DNA of 64,000 bases from Lolliginicoccus suaedae (GTDB lineage: Bacteria > Actinomycetota > Actinomycetes > Mycobacteriales > Mycobacteriaceae): the NCBI RefSeq assembly GCF_008312885.1, contig NZ_VSSO01000003.1, forward strand, positions 62,001 to 126,000. Reading direction: 5' to 3'. This document shows positions 29,308 through 39,216 of the stretch, in pieces (the stretch's first letter is position 1; each line of letters begins with the position of its first letter). A program made the position numbers and the translations under genes. The notes beneath the pieces were generated by a model, which worked only from the letters and a program-made list of their open reading frames with translations, ran no database searches and was not told the DNA's origin.

Positions 29308-30783
29308 TCAGGACAGGTTGCGGGGGGTCACCTGGATCTGGATGGGGCGGCCCTGTCGCCGCACCTCCAGCGTCACGGATTCGCCGACGGGAAGCTCGCC
29401 GATCGCCACCGTGAGCTCGTCGCTGCCGAACACCTCGCGGTCCCCGACCTTGGTCACCACATCCCCCTCGCGCAGGCCTGCCTCCTCCGCTGGGCTGCCG
29501 GCGGCGACATTGGCGATCTGGGCTCCCGCCACCGCTTCGTTGACGACAGTGCGCGCGGTGACGCCGATGCCGGGGTGGTCGACGCGGCCATTCTGGATGA
29601 GTTCCTGCACGATGCGCGCCGCGGTATCCGAGGGGATGGCGAAGCCGAGCCCGATGGAGCCACCGGTGCTCGACTGGATGGCGGTGTTGATGCCGATGAT
29701 CCGGCCGGCGAGATCGACGAGGGGGCCGCCAGAGTTGCCCGGGTTGATCGAGGCGTCGGTCTGGATGGCATCGATGACCCCATCAGTGTCGCTGCCAGGG
29801 CCGGACAGCGGCACCGCCCGGTTGAGGGCACTGACGATGCCGGTGGTGACGGTGCGGTCGAGGCCGAGGGGCGCGCCGATGGCGATCACTTCCTCACCGA
29901 CCTGCACCTCGTTGGACATGCCGAACTCGGCCACGGTCAGGTTGTCGGCGTCGGTGCGCAGCACCGCTAGGTCCGTGCGGGTATCGCGGCCGACGATGGT
30001 GGCGCTGGCCCGGGATCCGTCGAAGAACAGCAGCTCGATCTCGGCATCGGAGTTGCGCGCCCCGATCGAGATGACGTGGTTGTTGGTGACGATGTAGCCG
30101 GCCTCATCGATGATGACGCCGGAACCCGTGGTGGCCTGGTTGCCGACGCGGACGCGGATCGACACGACCGCGGGCGTAACGGCGCGGGCCACCTCGACGA
30201 CCTCTCCGCGAGGCGCATCGCCGTCCTCGCCCGCTACCTGCGCGACGGTGACCTCGGTGCTGGTCCGCGATTCGTAGACCTCGGCGGTGACGCGGCCGAT
30301 GAGGCCACCAGCGACTCCGATCAGGACGGCCACGAGGCCGAGGGTCGCGAGAGCCCGCCACGAGACACGCCCACCGAGCAGGACCTCCCGGGTCGTCAGC
30401 GGGGGCAACGCGGTCGTGGGCGTCGCGGCGGCGGGCCCGGCGGTTTCCTCTACCGGGCCGCCGAGGGTGACCGGAGCCGCAGGATCCCGCCATGGGTCCG
30501 CGGGCGCGGCTTCGGGCTGCGGGGAGCGTTGCGCATCACGGGGATCGCGCTGCAGCACATCGCTCGACCCGGCTGGGCGCCCGAACGCCTCGGCGAGGAT
30601 GGGATCGGGCTCGCGAACGGTGATCCGTGGATCGTTGCCGGCCTCATGGCGGCTGTCGCTAGCGAAGGGGCCATCGATGCCCGGTGGCCGACCGAACGCG
30701 CGGGAGGTCGCGGCATCGATCGAGGGTCGCTGGATGGGCCGGGGCTCGAGGCGTGGCGGCCCTGTGGGGTCTTCGTGGTTCAC
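29308..30783 (-). CDS. htrA: Membrane-anchored HtrA/DegP-type serine protease
   Basis: About 135 disordered cytosolic residues precede one membrane helix (ALATLGLVAVLIGVAGGLIG). An extracytoplasmic trypsin-like domain follows with His in TNNHVI, Asp in TDLAVLR and Ser in INPGNSGGPL, and then a C-terminal PDZ domain (GSPAEEAGLREGDVVTKVG). Such proteases degrade misfolded envelope proteins and act with SigE/RseA. The GTG start overlaps the rseA stop as GTGA. Confidence 0.95.
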   Translation of the reverse strand: MNHEDPTGPPRLEPRPIQRPSIDAATSRAFGRPPGIDGPFASDSRHEAGNDPRITVREPDPILAEAFGRPAGSSDVLQRDPRDAQRSPQPEAAPADPWRDPAAPVTLGGPVEETAGPAAATPTTALPPLTTREVLLGGRVSWRALATLGLVAVLIGVAGGLIGRVTAEVYESRTSTEVTVAQVAGEDGDAPRGEVVEVARAVTPAVVSIRVRVGNQATTGSGVIIDEAGYIVTNNHVISIGARNSDAEIELLFFDGSRASATIVGRDTRTDLAVLRTDADNLTVAEFGMSNEVQVGEEVIAIGAPLGLDRTVTTGIVSALNRAVPLSGPGSDTDGVIDAIQTDASINPGNSGGPLVDLAGRIIGINTAIQSSTGGSIGLGFAIPSDTAARIVQELIQNGRVDHPGIGVTARTVVNEAVAGAQIANVAAGSPAEEAGLREGDVVTKVGDREVFGSDELTVAIGELPVGESVTLEVRRQGRPIQIQVTPRNLS

Positions 30784-31235
30784 GGGCGCTTCCGGCGTCG
30801 CTTCCTCTGCGGGCTCGGCGCCGCTACCGGGAACCCGGGCGCGGCGCCCTGATCGTTCGTGGGGATCCGGGCGAGCGCGCTCAGCAGCGAGGCAGGCGCT
30901 CCTACCGGATCAGCGCGGCGCAGCGCGGCACGGGCCTGGCCCTGCGCGTTGATCTGCTCGCGGCACTCGCAGCATTGCGCGATGTGAGCGCTGGCCCGCA
31001 GGTGCGGGCCCATCGCGAGCTCGCCGTCGACGTACGCGGCGACCGCTTCCGGCGACAAGTGCTCGGTGGAGGGGAATGTCCGGCGCGGACCGGCGGGCAG
31101 GAATCGCTCATCGAGGTTTCCTGGTGCTGGCTGCGCGCGGGACACGCTGTCGCGGTCCTCAGTGCCATGCGGGAAGATGCTCCACGCGCCGAAAGCCGCG
31201 AACCGCCATCCGCCGCCACCTCGTCCCGACACCAT
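30780..31235 (-). CDS. rseA: Anti-sigma-E factor RseA-like
   Basis: The protein has the zinc-associated anti-sigma pattern: HLSPEAVAAYVDGELAMGPHLRASAHIAQCCECREQ-type residues, with H-x3-C-x2-C ligands. The mycobacterial RseA is soluble, and no membrane helix is visible here either. Its place between sigE and htrA is decisive. The start (MVSGRGGGGW, 151 aa) is a best guess, since a longer frame begins at 31274. It should bind SigE and release it under redox or envelope stress. Confidence 0.85.
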   Translation of the reverse strand: MVSGRGGGGWRFAAFGAWSIFPHGTEDRDSVSRAQPAPGNLDERFLPAGPRRTFPSTEHLSPEAVAAYVDGELAMGPHLRASAHIAQCCECREQINAQGQARAALRRADPVGAPASLLSALARIPTNDQGAAPGFPVAAPSPQRKRRRKRP

Positions 31236-31381
31236 CGTCACACCTCCCCTGCTGCGTATCTGACCGGTTTCCACGCTACGCCACTTGCGCGAGAGGCGGC
31301 GCGCTTGACGAGTCTACCGGGGCCGGCGCGGGGGCGCGGGTGGCCGTGCCAGATCCCGCGCGCGAGCTCGAACCGGCCTGC

Positions 31382-32053
31382 TCAGCGGACCGCATGGCCC
31401 GGCGTGGCATGCTCGATGCCTCCGGAGCCGAGCACTCCCATGCGCTCGAGGCTATCGCGCAGCGCCTGCCGGCCGCGGTGGATGCGGCTGCGCACCGTGC
31501 CGAGCTTGACGCCGAGCGTCGCGGCTATCTCCTCGTAGGACAGTCCCTCGATATCGCACAGGACCACCGCGGCGCGGTACTCCGGGGCGAGGGAATCCAG
31601 GGCGCGCTGGACGTGCGGGTCGAGGTGGGTGTCGTGATAGACCTGCTGCGGGTCCGGAGTATCGGACGGTACCCGGTCATAGTCCTCGGGCAACGCTTCC
31701 ATCCGGATCCGGCTGCGGCGCCGCACCATATCGAGGAACAGGTTCGTGGTGATGCGATGCAGCCAGCCCTCGAACACGCCGGGCTGGTACGACGACAAGG
31801 ACTTGAAGACCCGGATGAAGGTCTCCTGCGTCAGGTCCTCGGCATCGTGCGCGTTGCCGGACAAGCGATAGGCCAGGCGGTAGACGCGATCCGCGTGCTC
31901 ACGGACGATCTCGTCCCAGCTGGGCAGCGGAACAGCACCGTCACTCGTATCGAACGCGGCGGTCCCGTTCATCGTCGTCATCGCGGCATCATTACTGGTC
32001 GCGTCACCGCTGGACTGCAATGACTCGCGTGTTTCTGGTCCCGAGAACCACAT
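31382..32053 (-). CDS. sigE: ECF sigma factor SigE
   Basis: Region 2 has [31 protein letters not shown] and region 4 has [34 protein letters not shown]; both are nearly identical in wording to mycobacterial SigE. The linker [18 protein letters not shown] is also SigE-like. Several starts are possible. [10 protein letters not shown] at 32053 fits the ECF-type promoter about 50 bp upstream, [10 protein letters not shown] (31981) gives a shorter form, and the open frame reaches 32257. Multiple starts are known for mycobacterial SigE. It controls envelope stress genes and is restrained by RseA, encoded next. Confidence 0.93.
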   Translation of the reverse strand: MWFSGPETRESLQSSGDATSNDAAMTTMNGTAAFDTSDGAVPLPSWDEIVREHADRVYRLAYRLSGNAHDAEDLTQETFIRVFKSLSSYQPGVFEGWLHRITTNLFLDMVRRRSRIRMEALPEDYDRVPSDTPDPQQVYHDTHLDPHVQRALDSLAPEYRAAVVLCDIEGLSYEEIAATLGVKLGTVRSRIHRGRQALRDSLERMGVLGSGGIEHATPGHAVR

Positions 32054-32106
32054 CAAGCCTCGTGCCGCCTCCCCGTCAAGACTCCTGCTGATACATCCAC
32101 TTCGTG

Positions 32107-32135
32107 GCAACACCGTGGGGAGCAAGAACATTCCC
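32107..32135 (-). promoter_or_regulatory. Putative ECF-type promoter of sigE
   Basis: On the minus strand GGGAAT (32135-32130), a 17-bp spacer and TGTTGC (32112-32107) resemble the GGAAC/GTT promoters of SigE/SigH-type sigma factors. It would start transcription about 45 bp before the ATG at 32053. The boxes are one base off the usual consensus, so this is a candidate for autoregulation only. Confidence 0.4.
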
Positions 32136-32271
32136 CCCCAGCTATCGTTCGGCAGGTACGCCATACCGGTACTTCCGTGCATCTCTACTGTCGCTGATCC
32201 GAGTGTGCCGGTACTATGATCACGCTGAGTTTCTGCTGAGAATGCCAGGGACGCCATAGAGCGCCTTCCGC

Positions 32272-32949
32272 GTGCCTCACGCCAAAGCGCCCCAGTGGAA
32301 GGATAACCTCGCAGTTGTGCTTGCCAATGCCGACCTGATGCTTTCCCATTCCGAGACCTCCGTGGCGGAGGACGATACGTTCCGCGCCGCCCGCGAGTTC
32401 TCCGACGATCTTGGTGCCCGGGCGGTCACGCCCGCTACCGGTGCCCTGCTCGCCTTCCTCGCCCGGCTCGCCTCCGCCCGCGCGGTGGTGGAGATCGGCA
32501 CCGGAGCCGGGGTGAGCGGCCTCTACCTGCTGCGCGGGATGGCGCAGGACGGTGTCCTCACCACCATCGACACCGACACCGAGCACCTGCGCGCCGCCCG
32601 CCGGGCATTCCGGGATGCGGGAGTGGCTACCACCCGTACCCGGCTGATCAACGGCCGCGCCCTCGAGGTGCTTCCCCGCCTCGCCGACGGCGCCTACGAC
32701 CTCATCTTCGTCGATGCGAACGTCATCGATCAGCCGTCCTATGTCGCAGCGAGCACGCGACTGCTCCGGCAGGGCGGAGTCCTCATCATCAACGCGGCCC
32801 TGCTCGGCGGACGGGCCAGCGATCACAGCCAGCAGGACCAGGCGGCCCTCAGCGCGCGCGAGGCCACGGCAATGATCACCGAGGATGAGTCGCTGACCGA
32901 GCTGATCGTGCCACTGGGCGAAGGCGTGCTCTGCGCGATCCGCTCCTGA
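32272..32949 (+). CDS. SAM-dependent O-methyltransferase (class I)
   Basis: The SAM-binding motif [16 protein letters not shown], the acidic DTDTEHL and [10 protein letters not shown] place it in the caffeoyl-CoA/catechol O-methyltransferase-like family (methyltransf_3). The 225-aa length is normal, and the start is a GTG (32272) with no obvious ribosome-binding site. It is divergent from sigE, as in mycobacteria. Its substrate is unknown. Confidence 0.88.
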   Translation: MPHAKAPQWKDNLAVVLANADLMLSHSETSVAEDDTFRAAREFSDDLGARAVTPATGALLAFLARLASARAVVEIGTGAGVSGLYLLRGMAQDGVLTTIDTDTEHLRAARRAFRDAGVATTRTRLINGRALEVLPRLADGAYDLIFVDANVIDQPSYVAASTRLLRQGGVLIINAALLGGRASDHSQQDQAALSAREATAMITEDESLTELIVPLGEGVLCAIRS

Positions 32950-32967
32950 GCACGCGGATCCGGCGGC

Positions 32968-34191
32968 CTAGACCCACACTCCCTTGCCGACCGAGACGAC
33001 ACCGCCAGCGCTGACCGCGAAGCGCTCGCGGTCCTGCTCGGGATCGACACCGATCATCGCGCCCTCCCCGACGACCACGTTCTTGTCGAGGATGGCATGC
33101 CGCACGATCGCACCACGGCCGATTCGCGCACCAGGCATGATCACGCTGCCCTCCACCGTCGCTCCCGCATCGACGAGCACATTGGAGCTGATCACCGAAT
33201 GGCGGACCACCGCGCCCGAGATGACGCTGCCCGCGCCCACCACGGACTCCTGCGCGAGACCACCCTCGATGAACTTGGCGGGCGCGAGGTTCTCCACAGC
33301 CCCGCGAATGGGCCACTTGCGGTTGTAGAGGTTGAATACCGGCTGCGGCGATACTAGATCCATGTGCGCCTCGTAGAAGGCGTCGATCGTGCCGACGTCG
33401 CGCCAGTAGCCGCGGTCGCGCTCCGTGGCACCCGGCACGTGATTGTCGTCGAAGTCATAGACGCTGGCCTCCCCGCGCGCGACCAGCATGGGGATGATGT
33501 CGCCACCCATGTCGTGATCGGAGTCCTGGTTTGCCGCGTCCTCCCGCAGTGCCTCCACCAGTGCTTTGGTAGTGAACACGTAGTTGCCCATGGAGGCGAA
33601 CGTTACCTCGGGGTCATCGGCGGTGCCGGGCGGGTCGGAGGGCTTCTCGAGGAACTGGGTGATCCTGCCGTTCTCGTCGGCGTCGATGCAGCCGAAAGCG
33701 GTGGCCTCCTGGCGGGGCACCCGGATCCCCGCGACCGTCGCGCCCGCCCCGGACTCGATGTGCTGCTCGACCATCTGCTGCGGATCCATCCGGTACACAT
33801 GGTCGGCACCGAACACGACGATGTACTCGGGGTCCTCATCGACGATGAGGTTCATGGATTGGAAGATCGCATCGGCGCTGCCGGTGTACCAGCGCGGCCC
33901 GAGCCGCTGCTGGGCCGGGACCGGGGTGATGTACTCGCCCGCGAGGCCAGAGAGCCGCCAGCTCTGCGAGATGTGGCGATCGAGCGAGTGTGACTTGTAC
34001 TGGGTGAGCACGCAGATCTTCAGGTATCCGGCGTTGACGAGGTTGCTGAGCACGAAGTCGATCAGCCGGTAGGCGCCCCCGAAGGGAACCGCGGGCTTGG
34101 CCCGGTCCGCGGTCAGGGGGTGGAGGCGCTTGCCCTCCCCGCCGGCGAGCACGATCCCGAGTACGTGTGGCTGACTCCTCACGGTTCTCAA
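32968..34191 (-). CDS. glgC: Glucose-1-phosphate adenylyltransferase
   Basis: GlgC makes ADP-glucose for glycogen and related alpha-glucans. N-terminal [31 protein letters not shown] is the nucleotide-binding signature. [22 protein letters not shown] and [15 protein letters not shown] follow, and the C-terminus is a left-handed beta-helix. Length 407 aa. Unlike mycobacteria, no divergent glycosyltransferase gene (glgA/glgM) is beside it, and an rRNA methyltransferase gene takes that place. Confidence 0.96.
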   Translation of the reverse strand: MRTVRSQPHVLGIVLAGGEGKRLHPLTADRAKPAVPFGGAYRLIDFVLSNLVNAGYLKICVLTQYKSHSLDRHISQSWRLSGLAGEYITPVPAQQRLGPRWYTGSADAIFQSMNLIVDEDPEYIVVFGADHVYRMDPQQMVEQHIESGAGATVAGIRVPRQEATAFGCIDADENGRITQFLEKPSDPPGTADDPEVTFASMGNYVFTTKALVEALREDAANQDSDHDMGGDIIPMLVARGEASVYDFDDNHVPGATERDRGYWRDVGTIDAFYEAHMDLVSPQPVFNLYNRKWPIRGAVENLAPAKFIEGGLAQESVVGAGSVISGAVVRHSVISSNVLVDAGATVEGSVIMPGARIGRGAIVRHAILDKNVVVGEGAMIGVDPEQDRERFAVSAGGVVSVGKGVWV

Positions 34192-34215
34192 CCTATCGTT
34201 GACAGGCCCCGGCGG

Positions 34216-35121
34216 CTAGCCGAATGGCCGTGCCTGGCTCCGCGGTTCGCTCCCCGGCGAGCTCGCCAGCTGGTACTCGGTGATGTCCACTGACAGGGTC
34301 AGGGGCATTCTGGTGGTGGCTTCCACTGCCGCGAACGCCGACTCGACGGCACGGGCACGCTGATCCCGGTCGAGATGCCAGGCCGTGGGGCCCATGGCGA
34401 GCACCCGTTCCGCCTCGTCCTTCGTCACCTCGATGGTGGCCCGCACATGATGGTTCTCTCGCTGGACGAAGCTCTCCCCCACGGTCGCGGCGAGCCGCTC
34501 GCCCTTGCGCTCGTCGACGCTGAGCACGCCCTCGATGCGCGCGAGCTCCGCGAGGTGGTGCGCGGCGGGCGTCGCGATCAGCCAGGTCCCCCCGGGCCGG
34601 AGGATGCGGGCGATCTCGGCGGCGTTGCGCGGCGCGAAGACGGTCAGGGCGACGTCCGCGCATTGGTCAGCGAGCGGGAGGCCCGACCACACGTCGGCGA
34701 TGATTGCCCCAGCGCGAGGGTGGGCGCGACCTAGGCGCCGGGCGGCGGGCTTGGACACGTCGATGCCGATGCCCAGACCAGCGGGAAGATGCTCGAGAGC
34801 GGCTGCGAGGTAGTTGCCGATGCCCGCGCCGATGTCGACGATCAGCGGATCCCGCCGGCTCTGGCATGCCCGGGCAGCGATCCCCGCGATGGCCTGCTCG
34901 ATCACTCGATAATGGCCGCGGGCGAACAGTTCCTCCCGCGCGGCGATCATGCCCGCGTCGTCCCCCTGGATGGGATTGCGGCCTCCTCGCAGCAGCGACA
35001 CGTAGCCTTGCCGCGCGATATCGAAGGAATGCCCACGGTCGCATCGCAACGACTGCTCCGCCCGCTGCAGCGGCATGGCGCATTGCGGGCAGCGCAGCCA
35101 TTCGACGATGCGATCGATCAT
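34216..35121 (-). CDS. 23S rRNA guanine-N1 methyltransferase (RlmA family)
   Basis: A zinc ribbon at the N-terminus (LRCPQCAMPL and RCDRGHSFDIA, ligands C-x2-C...C...H) precedes a Rossmann SAM domain (IVDIGAGIGNYLAAAL). That is followed by FAPRNAAEIARILRPGGTW, the wording of RlmA enzymes. RlmA(I) and RlmA(II) methylate G745 or G748, and actinobacterial members are usually the TlrB-like RlmA(II) type. The ATG at 35121 overlaps the pepA stop as ATGA and gives 301 aa. Confidence 0.87.
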   Translation of the reverse strand: MIDRIVEWLRCPQCAMPLQRAEQSLRCDRGHSFDIARQGYVSLLRGGRNPIQGDDAGMIAAREELFARGHYRVIEQAIAGIAARACQSRRDPLIVDIGAGIGNYLAAALEHLPAGLGIGIDVSKPAARRLGRAHPRAGAIIADVWSGLPLADQCADVALTVFAPRNAAEIARILRPGGTWLIATPAAHHLAELARIEGVLSVDERKGERLAATVGESFVQRENHHVRATIEVTKDEAERVLAMGPTAWHLDRDQRARAVESAFAAVEATTRMPLTLSVDITEYQLASSPGSEPRSQARPFG

Positions 35122-36530
35122 GGGGACGCGAGCTGCTCGATGACCGTGGCGAGCGTCCGCGCCGCGAAGCCCGACGCCACCGGATTCACCTCGTCGTAGG
35201 CCTCGTCGGCGCGCGCGGGGCCAGCGATATCGAGATGCGCCCACGGGACGTCGCTGACGAACTCGCGCAGGAACAGGGCCGCAGTGATCGCGCCCGGGCC
35301 CGCGGGTGCCTGCCGGACATCAGCGATCGATGATTCGACAGCATCGCGGTACTCGGCCGACAGTGGCAGCCGCCACCACTTCTCCCCCACGGTGGCCCCG
35401 GCCCGCGCGATGCGCTGCGCGAGGTCGTCGGACTCCGTGAGGACGGCACCAGTACGCATGCCGAGGGCGATCTTCATGGCACCGGTGAGCGTGGCGGCGT
35501 CGATGATGAGATCGGGCTCGAGGGTGGCGACGGCATAGGCGAGAGCGTCCGCGAGGACCATCCGGCCCTCCGCATCAGTATTGGTGACCTCCGAGGTTAT
35601 GCCCCCGTAGTGGGTGACGACGTCGCCCGGCCGGTAGGCGCTGCCAGACAACATGTTCTCCGCCGAGGGCAGCAGCGCGGTGACCGCGATCGGAAGGCCG
35701 AGCTCCGCGATGGCCGCCATCGCGCCGGCCACTGCCGCGGCTCCAGCCATGTCGGTCTTCATCAGGTGCATGTTCGCCGCCGGCTTGACCGAGATTCCGC
35801 CGGTATCGAAAGTGATGCCCTTGCCGACGAGCACCACATGAGCGCTCGCCCCGGCGGGCCGCCAACGGATCTCGGTGAGGCGGGGCGGCTCGCATGACCC
35901 GCCGCCGACGGCGAGGACCCCGCCGAACCCGTGCTGGCGCAGCCAGTTCTCGTCCCTGATCGTGACTTCGAGGCCTGGAGGGAGGGCCTGCTCGATCATT
36001 CGCGCGAGGACGCGCGGCGGCTTGAGGTTGGAGGGCATCGTCGCGAGATCCCGGGCGAGCGCGGTTCCGCGGGCGAGCGCCTCCGCGTGCCGGATCGTCG
36101 CGCTGACATCCTCATCATGCTGCAGGATGACCTGGCACAGCGGCGATGTCGGCGTGCTCGCAAGCGTCAGCTCATGGGAACCAGCGACGATGCCGATCGT
36201 CAGGGCGTGAACGTCGCCCTCGGTCGTGCCGGGCGGCAGCTCGACAGCCACGACATCGATGCCGAGCTCCGCTCCCCACTCCCGGCCCGCCCGGGCGAGA
36301 GCCGCACCGGCCGCGCGCCATCGCCTGCCGCTATCCTCGTCGTCGGTCGGCTCATCTACCCGCACCGTCCACCGCGTGCCGTCCCGCGCATCGATCTCGA
36401 CCGGGCACCGCCATCGCGACGCCCCACGATCAGCGATGACCGCGCGGGCAACATTGGGGCTCGACTCGGAAAGATCCTCGTGCCCCTGCCGGACAGCGGT
36501 CAGTCTGGTGGGTATCGCGGGATGGGGCAT
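35118..36530 (-). CDS. pepA: Leucyl aminopeptidase (M17)
   Basis: This two-metal aminopeptidase has the family signature TNTDAEGRMVL and the active-site LVGKGITFDTGGISVKP and MKTDMAGAAAV. An N-terminal domain of about 150 residues precedes the catalytic half. The start at MPHPAIPTRL gives 470 aa. It overlaps the rlmA-like gene, implying co-expression. A role in peptide turnover is the default reading. Confidence 0.93.
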   Translation of the reverse strand: MPHPAIPTRLTAVRQGHEDLSESSPNVARAVIADRGASRWRCPVEIDARDGTRWTVRVDEPTDDEDSGRRWRAAGAALARAGREWGAELGIDVVAVELPPGTTEGDVHALTIGIVAGSHELTLASTPTSPLCQVILQHDEDVSATIRHAEALARGTALARDLATMPSNLKPPRVLARMIEQALPPGLEVTIRDENWLRQHGFGGVLAVGGGSCEPPRLTEIRWRPAGASAHVVLVGKGITFDTGGISVKPAANMHLMKTDMAGAAAVAGAMAAIAELGLPIAVTALLPSAENMLSGSAYRPGDVVTHYGGITSEVTNTDAEGRMVLADALAYAVATLEPDLIIDAATLTGAMKIALGMRTGAVLTESDDLAQRIARAGATVGEKWWRLPLSAEYRDAVESSIADVRQAPAGPGAITAALFLREFVSDVPWAHLDIAGPARADEAYDEVNPVASGFAARTLATVIEQLASP

Positions 36531-36663
36531 GTGGCTCCTTGCGGTGCAGGGGCGAGCCCCGCGCTGCCACGGCCGAAGGTCGTCGGCCCGCACGGGGCTC
36601 GAATCGTACAGAGGTCGCCCGGTTGCCCGGGCCGGACGGGGAATGCTCCGCCGCCCTCGCGCG

Positions 36664-36831
36664 CTAGCCCGTGACGTCCTTCAGCGCATCGCCGAGATCA
36701 GCGGCTTCCTGCGGAGTGAGTTCCACGACGAGGCGCCCTCCCCCCTCGAGCGGCACGCGCATCACGATGCCGCGGCCCTCCTTGGTTGCCTCGAGAGGAC
36801 CGTCACCAGTCCGGGGCTTCATCGCCGCCAT
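36664..36831 (-). CDS. DUF3117 small protein
   Basis: A 55-aa protein, MAAMKPRTGDGPLEATKEGR at the start and LVVELTPQEAADLGDALKDV near the end, matches the DUF3117 family of small actinobacterial proteins. The function is unknown. The ATG at 36831 follows a GGAG-containing leader. The longer frame upstream is not conserved-looking. Confidence 0.88.
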   Translation of the reverse strand: MAAMKPRTGDGPLEATKEGRGIVMRVPLEGGGRLVVELTPQEAADLGDALKDVTG

Positions 36832-37041
36832 CTCTGCTCCCTCCAAAACTCGTGCCTGCCCCAGCGGATCCGGGGCTGCCGATGCCAGGCATCTCAGTCT
36901 AGTCCGCGCGACGGCAGACCGTCCCATCCACCCACAAGGGGCGGCACGCCAAGCAGCACGTTCCGATTATCCCCCGCGACACGCTCGAACACCGGCCACG
37001 ACACCAGTTTCCGCGTATCCACGGGCCCGGGCGATCCGCCC

Positions 37042-37341
37042 CTAGCCCCTCCCGGTTGTCCGCTCAAGGTCGCGCACCTGCTCGCGGAGCTCATCGATCT
37101 CGCGCGCGAGCCTGTCGAGCACCCAATCGACCTCGGCAGCCTTGTAGCCACGCAGCACCTGCTGGAACCGTACTGCCTGCACGTCCGCCCCGGTCACTTC
37201 GTCACGAGGCAGCCAGGTGGGGGTGGTTCCCGGTGCTACCGGTGGTACATCCTCGCCCCGCCCGAATGCCAGCGCGGCGAGGACGAACAGCACCACCGCC
37301 ACCCCGACGATGCCCAGGACATACAGCAGCAACGTGATCAT
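37042..37341 (-). CDS. DivIVA-domain membrane-anchored small protein
   Basis: The 99-aa protein has one N-terminal membrane helix (LLLYVLGIVGVAVVLFVLAALAF). After a linker comes a DivIVA-like motif, VQAVRFQQVLRGYKAAEVDWVLD-type, then a coiled coil (REIDELREQVRDLERT). Such proteins may recruit cell-envelope enzymes to the pole or septum. Its start overlaps the gpgS stop as ATGA, linking it to gpgS and folP2. Confidence 0.85.
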   Translation of the reverse strand: MITLLLYVLGIVGVAVVLFVLAALAFGRGEDVPPVAPGTTPTWLPRDEVTGADVQAVRFQQVLRGYKAAEVDWVLDRLAREIDELREQVRDLERTTGRG

Positions 37342-38291
37342 GCCCGCTTGCGCTCCTCCTCGAGCACGCCGCTCGCGAGCCCGGTGAGCGGCGGGCGGTC
37401 CTCGAGCTGCACCGGCTCGGTGCGCGAGCGCAGGCCCTCGGGGGACGGCATGTACTGGGTGAGTGGCGTTCCCGAGTCCGCGATGCCGAGCCGATCCAGC
37501 GCTGTCGCGAGGATCTGGCGGCTCATGAAGCCGAGGTCGCTCAGTGGCCGGTTGCGATGCTGCCTGACACCCAGGTTGACCTGCGCGATCCCTGGCATGC
37601 CGTGGCGCTGGTACGCATCGAGCAGGATGCCGATCTCCACGCCGTAGCCGGGCGCGAACGGGATGGCGGCCAGCAGGTCACGGGTTCCGGCGTACTCGCC
37701 GCCGAGCGGCTGGAAGACCGCGGCGAGCTCCGGGCGCAGCGCCGTCAGCAGGGGGCGCGCCACCAGCTCGGTGACCCGGCCGCCGCCGTGCTCGTCCACC
37801 CCGGAGCCATCGTTGAGGGGCCGGCGGTAGTAGCCCTTGACGAGTTCCACGCCGTGGCGCATCAGCAGCGGGCCGACCAGGCCGGGGACGAACATGGGAT
37901 CGGGATCGATCAGGTCCGAGTCAACGAAAACGATGAGATCGCCCCGGCTCGCTGCCACGCCGCGCCACAGCGCCTCGCCCTTGCCCGCGACCGGCACGAT
38001 CCCCGGCAATGCCTCCTCGCGGCTGATGACTGTCGCGCCAGCGGCTCGTGCCCGGGCTGCCGTGGCATCGGTGCAGCCGGAGTCCAGCACGATCAGCTCA
38101 TCGACGAGCGATCCGAGGAGCGGTGTGATCGAGCGGACCACCGAGCCCACGGTGGCTTCCTCGTCGAGGGCGGGCAGCACGACCGAGATGGTGCGTCCCC
38201 GCTTGGCGGCCACTAGTTCGGGGATCGACCATGGGATGGAGTCCCAGCTATGGGTGCGCAGCCATTCGTGGCGCAGGGGGGTGATGGTCAC
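37338..38291 (-). CDS. gpgS: Glucosyl-3-phosphoglycerate synthase
   Basis: GpgS (family GT81) transfers glucose from a nucleotide sugar to 3-phosphoglycerate, the first step to the methylglucose lipopolysaccharides of mycolic-acid bacteria. The GT-A motifs ISVVLPALDEEATVGSVV, IVLDSGCTDAT, GKGEALWRG and the metal-binding FVDSDLIDPDP are present, and LGGEYAGTRDLL and PFAPGYGVEIG match the family. Length 317 aa. It overlaps folP2 upstream and the DivIVA-like gene downstream by 4 bp each. Confidence 0.94.
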   Translation of the reverse strand: MTITPLRHEWLRTHSWDSIPWSIPELVAAKRGRTISVVLPALDEEATVGSVVRSITPLLGSLVDELIVLDSGCTDATAARARAAGATVISREEALPGIVPVAGKGEALWRGVAASRGDLIVFVDSDLIDPDPMFVPGLVGPLLMRHGVELVKGYYRRPLNDGSGVDEHGGGRVTELVARPLLTALRPELAAVFQPLGGEYAGTRDLLAAIPFAPGYGVEIGILLDAYQRHGMPGIAQVNLGVRQHRNRPLSDLGFMSRQILATALDRLGIADSGTPLTQYMPSPEGLRSRTEPVQLEDRPPLTGLASGVLEEERKRA

Positions 38292-39163
38292 GCCAGTCCC
38301 CTCACCGTGCGGGCGGGCTGCCTCGTGCCTGCGATCGCGGCGACCATGTCGAGCACGCGGCGGGTCTGCGCCACCTCATGCACCCGGAACACCCGGGCGC
38401 CGGACCATGCGGCTATAGCTGTCGCGGCCAACGTGCCCTCCAATCGCTCCGTGAGGCTCGCATCCAGGGTTTCACCAATGAAATCCTTGTTGCTGAGCGC
38501 CATCAATACAGGCCATGGAGTCTTCACGAGAACGTCTAGCCGACGCAACAAAGCGAGGCCGTGGAAGGTGTTCTTGCCGAAATCGTGCGTCGGATCGATG
38601 AGGATGCCGTCCGGTCGCACCCCCGCTGCGCTCGCCCGCTGCGCTGCCTGCTGCAGCTCCTCGGCCACCTCGGCGACGATATCGCGGTAGCGCACGCGGT
38701 GCGGCCTCGTTCGCGGCTGTGCCCCGCCGGTGTGGGAGCAGACGATGCCCGCGCCGTGCTCCGCAGCGACATGCACCAGGCCTGGATCATGCCCGGCCCA
38801 GGTGTCGTTGATCAGGTCGGCACCGGCCCCGCATGCCTCGCGCGCGACCTCCGACCGCCAGGTGTCGACGCTGATGATGATTCCCGGGTGGGCAGCCCGC
38901 ACGGCCTCGACGAAGGGCACCACGCGCCGCCGTTCCTCCGTTGCATCGACGAGCGAACCGGGACCAGCCTTGACGCCACCGATGTCGATGATGTCCGCGC
39001 CCTCCTCGACCGCGCGATCCACCAGGCTCATCGCGGCGTCGTCGCGGAAATGGGCGCCACGGTCGTAGAACGAGTCGGGCGTGCGGTTGACGATCGCCAT
39101 GACCAGGGCCCGATCCGCGGCCACGGGCCGGCCACACAGCGTCGACGCCTCACCGGTTTGCAT
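38288..39163 (-). CDS. folP2: Dihydropteroate synthase homologue (FolP2 type)
   Basis: The barrel has MAIVNRTPDSFYDRGAHFRD, IDIGGVKAGPG, ISVDTWRSEVA and LINDTWAGHDP, as in dihydropteroate synthase, and ALSNKDFIGETLDA late in the chain. The wording and the gpgS neighbour match mycobacterial FolP2, which is reported to lack DHPS activity. So a real role in folate synthesis is doubtful and a function tied to gpgS is possible. Confidence 0.88.
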   Translation of the reverse strand: MQTGEASTLCGRPVAADRALVMAIVNRTPDSFYDRGAHFRDDAAMSLVDRAVEEGADIIDIGGVKAGPGSLVDATEERRRVVPFVEAVRAAHPGIIISVDTWRSEVAREACGAGADLINDTWAGHDPGLVHVAAEHGAGIVCSHTGGAQPRTRPHRVRYRDIVAEVAEELQQAAQRASAAGVRPDGILIDPTHDFGKNTFHGLALLRRLDVLVKTPWPVLMALSNKDFIGETLDASLTERLEGTLAATAIAAWSGARVFRVHEVAQTRRVLDMVAAIAGTRQPARTVRGLA

Positions 39164-39216
39164 GCTTCCATCGTGGCACGATCTCTCCCACGCATGCCGT
39201 ACCGGCAGGTGAACAG

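Noticed and set aside
36832-37041. Minus-strand frame between the DUF3117 and DivIVA-like genes
   Set aside because: It overlaps the DivIVA-like gene in another frame and has no recognisable features.
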